Below are positions 13,665-15,595 of a DNA stretch of 15,595 bases, in pieces. Position numbers and translations under genes: made by a program. Under the pieces are notes generated by a model. The model searched no databases and was not told the DNA's origin. It saw only the letters and a list, made by a program, of their open reading frames with translations. Origin of the DNA: an uncultured Mitsuokella sp. (lineage in GTDB: Bacteria > Bacillota > Negativicutes > Selenomonadales > Selenomonadaceae); the NCBI GenBank assembly GCA_900770895.1, contig CAAGMF010000009.1, positions 1 through 15,595 of the forward strand, written 5' to 3'. Each line of letters starts with the position of its first letter. Within the stretch, counting starts at the first letter, position 1.

Positions 13665-14258
13665 TTATTTGGAGTACAACTCGACGATAGCCTGCTCGTT
13701 AACCGGAACATCGATCTCATCGCGAGCCGGGAAACGAACAACCTTGCCGCTGAGGTTAGCCTGATCAGACTCAAGCCAAGCCGGAGCGGACAGTGCATTC
13801 GACGTCTCTTTGAGTTCCTTGAAGAAGGCATTGCTCTGGCTCTTCTCAGAGACAGCAATGACATCATCAACGGAGACAAGAGCCGACGGAATATCGACGC
13901 GTTTGCCATTTACCGTGAAATGACCATGACGAACGAGCTGACGGGCCTGGCGACGCGTATTAGCGAAGCCGAGACGGAACACGACGTTGTCAAGACGACG
14001 CTCGAGCAGGCCGAGCAGGTTCTCACCAGTGACGCCCTGCATCTTCTTGGCTTTATCATAATATCCACGGAACTGCTTCTCGAGCACTCCATAGATAAAC
14101 TTTGCTTTCTGTTTTTCTTTCAGCTGCAGACCATACTCAGAAACCTTACGGTTCGTACGGCGCGGCTGACGCTTGGACTCCTTGGAACGACCGATGACCG
14201 CTGGCTCGAGGCCGAGGGCACGGCAACGTTTCAGGGCCGGGACTCTATCTATTGCCAT
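13665..14258 (-). CDS. rpsD: 30S ribosomal protein S4 (uS4), zinc-cysteine-free form
   Basis: A primary 16S rRNA-binding protein of the small subunit that initiates 30S assembly. It has 197 residues. It opens MAIDRVPALKRCRALGLEPA and has EYGLQLKEKQKAKFIYGVLE (41-60). The S4 RNA-binding fold (about 87-150) includes ERRLDNVVFRLGFA and GHFTVNGKRVD. The only cysteine is Cys12, so the N-terminal zinc-binding cysteine set of the usual MARYTGPxCRxCRR form is absent. Similar variants are known in clostridia. The ATG at 14258 follows AGGAGGTG with 10 nt spacing. The gene lies between rpsK and rpoA. In some bacteria S4 represses its own operon; I see no recognisable S4 target site in the short gaps here. 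Confidence 0.97.
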   Translation of the reverse strand: MAIDRVPALKRCRALGLEPAVIGRSKESKRQPRRTNRKVSEYGLQLKEKQKAKFIYGVLEKQFRGYYDKAKKMQGVTGENLLGLLERRLDNVVFRLGFANTRRQARQLVRHGHFTVNGKRVDIPSALVSVDDVIAVSEKSQSNAFFKELKETSNALSAPAWLESDQANLSGKVVRFPARDEIDVPVNEQAIVELYSK

Positions 14259-14280
14259 TTAGTATAAGCACCTCCTGAAA

Positions 14281-14673
14281 TCAGACTCTACGACGCTTCG
14301 GCGGACGGCAGCCGTTGTGCGGTATCGGGGTAACGTCCTTGATCATGCTGACCTCCAGGCCTGTTGCCTGCAGGGAGCGGATCGCGGCCTCACGACCAGC
14401 ACCAGGACCCTTTACATAAACCTCGACCGACTTCAGGCCATGCTCCATAGCAGCCTTTGCTGCCGTCTCCGCAGCCATCTGAGCTGCGAAAGGCGTGCTC
14501 TTACGCGAACCACGGAAACCGAGGCCGCCAGCGCTCGCCCAGGATAGTGCATTGCCGCTCTTATCAGTGAGCGTAACTATCGTGTTGTTGAACGTGGAGC
14601 TGATGTGCGCCACGCCAAATTCGATGTTCTTCCGGACTTTTTTCTTAGTACGGACTGCTTTCTTAACTGCCAC
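14281..14673 (-). CDS. rpsK: 30S ribosomal protein S11 (uS11)
   Basis: Small-subunit platform protein near the mRNA exit side. It has 130 residues, the normal length, starting with a basic tail (MAVKKAVRTKKKVRKNIEFG). The family core includes HISSTFNNTIVTLTD (23-37), SAGGLGFRGSRKSTPFAAQ (about 48-66) and the C-terminal PIPHNGCRPPKRRRV. The start is a GTG at 14673 with AAAGGAGG eight bases upstream; no ATG fits. It begins 17 nt after rpsM and ends 22 nt before rpsD. Confidence 0.98.
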   Translation of the reverse strand: MAVKKAVRTKKKVRKNIEFGVAHISSTFNNTIVTLTDKSGNALSWASAGGLGFRGSRKSTPFAAQMAAETAAKAAMEHGLKSVEVYVKGPGAGREAAIRSLQATGLEVSMIKDVTPIPHNGCRPPKRRRV

Positions 14674-14690
14674 CAGTTAACCCTCCTTTA

Positions 14691-15062
14691 TCATGCTTTT
14701 TTCTTGCCTGCTACGACCTTTTTCGGGCCTTTGCGGGTACGTGCATTGTTCTTCGTGTTCTGACCACGGACAGGAAGGCCGAGACGATGACGACGGCCAC
14801 GGTAGCAACCGATATCAACGAGTCGTTTGATGTTCATCTGACGCTCGCGACGAAGGTCACCTTCGACGACAACGTTCTTATCGATGGCATCACGAAGTTT
14901 CACCACTTCGTCCTCCGTGAGGTCGCGCGTGCGAGTATCAGGGTTGATGCCCGTCTGCGCGAGCAGGTTCTGGGACGTCTTCAGACCGATACCGAAGATA
15001 TACGTCAAAGCAATTTCAATTCTCTTGTCACGGGGTAAATCTACACCGGCAATACGTGCCAT
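14691..15062 (-). CDS. rpsM: 30S ribosomal protein S13 (uS13)
   Basis: Small-subunit head protein that contacts the P-site tRNA and forms bridges to the large subunit. It has 123 residues. It opens MARIAGVDLPRDKRIEIALTYIFGIG. The family signature is RGRRHRLGLPVRGQNTKNNART (about 91-112), followed by a Lys-rich tail that reaches the tRNA. The ATG at 15062 follows an AAGGAGGTG ribosome site at eight bases, one of the best in the window. It lies 23 nt after rpmJ and 17 nt before rpsK. Confidence 0.98.
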   Translation of the reverse strand: MARIAGVDLPRDKRIEIALTYIFGIGLKTSQNLLAQTGINPDTRTRDLTEDEVVKLRDAIDKNVVVEGDLRRERQMNIKRLVDIGCYRGRRHRLGLPVRGQNTKNNARTRKGPKKVVAGKKKA

Positions 15063-15085
15063 GAATCAAGCACCTCCTTTTTTAA

Positions 15086-15199
15086 TTAACCTTGTCTCTG
15101 TTTGTGTTTCGGGTTCTCGCAGATCACCATGACGCGACCTTTGCGCTTGATGATCTTGCATTTCTCGCAGATCCGTTTGACAGACGGTTTTACCTTCAT
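15086..15199 (-). CDS. rpmJ: 50S ribosomal protein L36 (bL36), zinc-ribbon form
   Basis: A 37-residue protein of the large subunit. I translated it by hand; it begins MKVKPSVKRICEKCKIIKRK and ends ENPKHKQRQG. The zinc ribbon ligands Cys11, Cys14, Cys27 and His32 are all present, so this is the zinc-binding (C+) form. The ATG at 15199 has AAAGGGGG about 11 nt upstream. It is the first gene of the alpha-operon transcript, separated from infA by a terminator and its own promoter. Confidence 0.97.
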   Translation of the reverse strand: MKVKPSVKRICEKCKIIKRKGRVMVICENPKHKQRQG

Positions 15200-15245
15200 C
15201 TTGGTTGTGTCCCCCTTTCATCTTATCATTCGCTGTCATTTTGCT

Positions 15246-15274
15246 ATTCTACCATTTTTCGCGGCGCTTGCCTA
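15246..15274 (-). promoter_or_regulatory. Promoter of the rpmJ-rpsM-rpsK-rpsD-rpoA-rplQ unit
   Basis: On the minus strand TAGAAT (15251-15246) preceded by TG at the extended -10 position lies 17 bases from TAGGCA (15274-15269), a four-of-six -35. Transcription would begin near 15239, leaving about 40 nt before rpmJ. The -35 sits inside the small inverted repeat TTGCC-CCTA-GGCAA (15281-15268). Confidence 0.6.
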
Positions 15275-15344
15275 GGGGCAAACGGAAAATTCCTCAAAAA
15301 ATTTCAAACGGCGCGATGCGCGATGAAAGAAATTATATGAAAGT

Positions 15345-15372
15345 CAAAAAACTGCTGAGCGAATCAGCAGTT
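15345..15372 (-). terminator. Intrinsic terminator of infA
   Basis: On the minus strand AACTGCTG (15372-15365) pairs perfectly with CAGCAGTT (15357-15350) around a 7-nt loop and runs into TTTTTT. It starts 18 nt after the infA stop codon and divides infA from rpmJ, two genes often cotranscribed in Firmicutes. Confidence 0.85.
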
Positions 15373-15390
15373 CCTTGACAACATACCGCC

Positions 15391-15595
15391 TTATTTGAAA
15401 CGATACGTGATGCGGCCGCGCGTGAGGTCGTACGGCGTGAGCTCGATCGTGACCTTATCGCCCGGCAGGATGCGGATGAAGTTCATGCGGATCTTGCCGG
15501 AGACGTGTGCGAGCACGACGTGGCCGTTCTCAAGCTCGACCTGGAACATTGCGTTCGGCAGTGCTTCCAGTACTTTGCCTTCTACTTCGATTACA
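15391..15595 (-). CDS. infA: Translation initiation factor IF-1 (N-terminus beyond window edge)
   Basis: IF-1 occupies the ribosomal A site during initiation with IF-2 and IF-3. The visible 67 codons run from VIEVEGKVLEALPNAMFQVE to DLTRGRITYRFK and the TAA stop. This is the OB-fold protein lacking only about five N-terminal residues of the usual 72. The central HVSGKIRMNFIRILPGDKV is the hallmark segment. I derived the frame by hand from the stop codon at 15391-15393. It is followed by its own terminator. Confidence 0.98.
   Translation of the reverse strand, partial: VIEVEGKVLEALPNAMFQVELENGHVVLAHVSGKIRMNFIRILPGDKVTIELTPYDLTRGRITYRFK

Overview
The window reads as chromosomal core DNA from a low-redundancy Firmicute-type genome of mid-50s percent G+C (judged by eye). 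Every gene I can support lies on the minus strand. The block rpmJ-rpsM-rpsK-rpsD-rpoA-rplQ followed by the ECF transporter genes and truA is a Firmicutes arrangement, with rpsD inside the alpha operon as in clostridia rather than bacilli. The very large 2-hydroxyacyl-CoA dehydratase activase fusion and a Cache-domain chemoreceptor suggest an anaerobe. A motile member of the Negativicutes (Selenomonas-like) is my best guess, but this is an inference from gene content, not a demonstrated identity.

Read in the direction of transcription (right to left), the window splits into six units with clear signals. (1) infA, partial at the right edge, ends in an intrinsic terminator at 15345-15372. (2) A promoter at 15246-15274 starts rpmJ-rpsM-rpsK-rpsD-rpoA-rplQ, which ends at the terminator 12238-12271. 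(3) A near-consensus promoter at 12150-12178 starts ecfA1-ecfA2-ecfT and probably truA, ending at the terminator 8450-8486. (4) A methyl-accepting chemotaxis protein stands alone, ending at 6396-6433. (5) A 1419-residue fusion protein with two activase domains has its own promoter (6346-6374) and terminator (1936-1973). (6) A strong promoter (1873-1901) with a perfect 12-bp palindrome just upstream drives purC-purE-purF; purF runs off the left edge.

Functionally, units 1 and 2 supply translation initiation, ribosomal proteins and the RNA polymerase alpha subunit. Unit 3 is the energising half of a group II ECF vitamin or metal importer (no substrate-binding S protein is in the window) plus a tRNA pseudouridine synthase. 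Unit 6 supplies three steps of de novo purine synthesis. The genes themselves are mostly ordinary.

The least ordinary parts are the two-activase fusion protein with no dehydratase neighbour, and a three-copy palindromic repeat of about 250 bp filling the ecfT-truA gap. Next come the palindrome at the pur promoter, the AT-rich inverted repeat in the chemoreceptor leader, and a zinc-cysteine-free S4. I found no CRISPR array, tRNA, rRNA, intact insertion sequence or phage gene.
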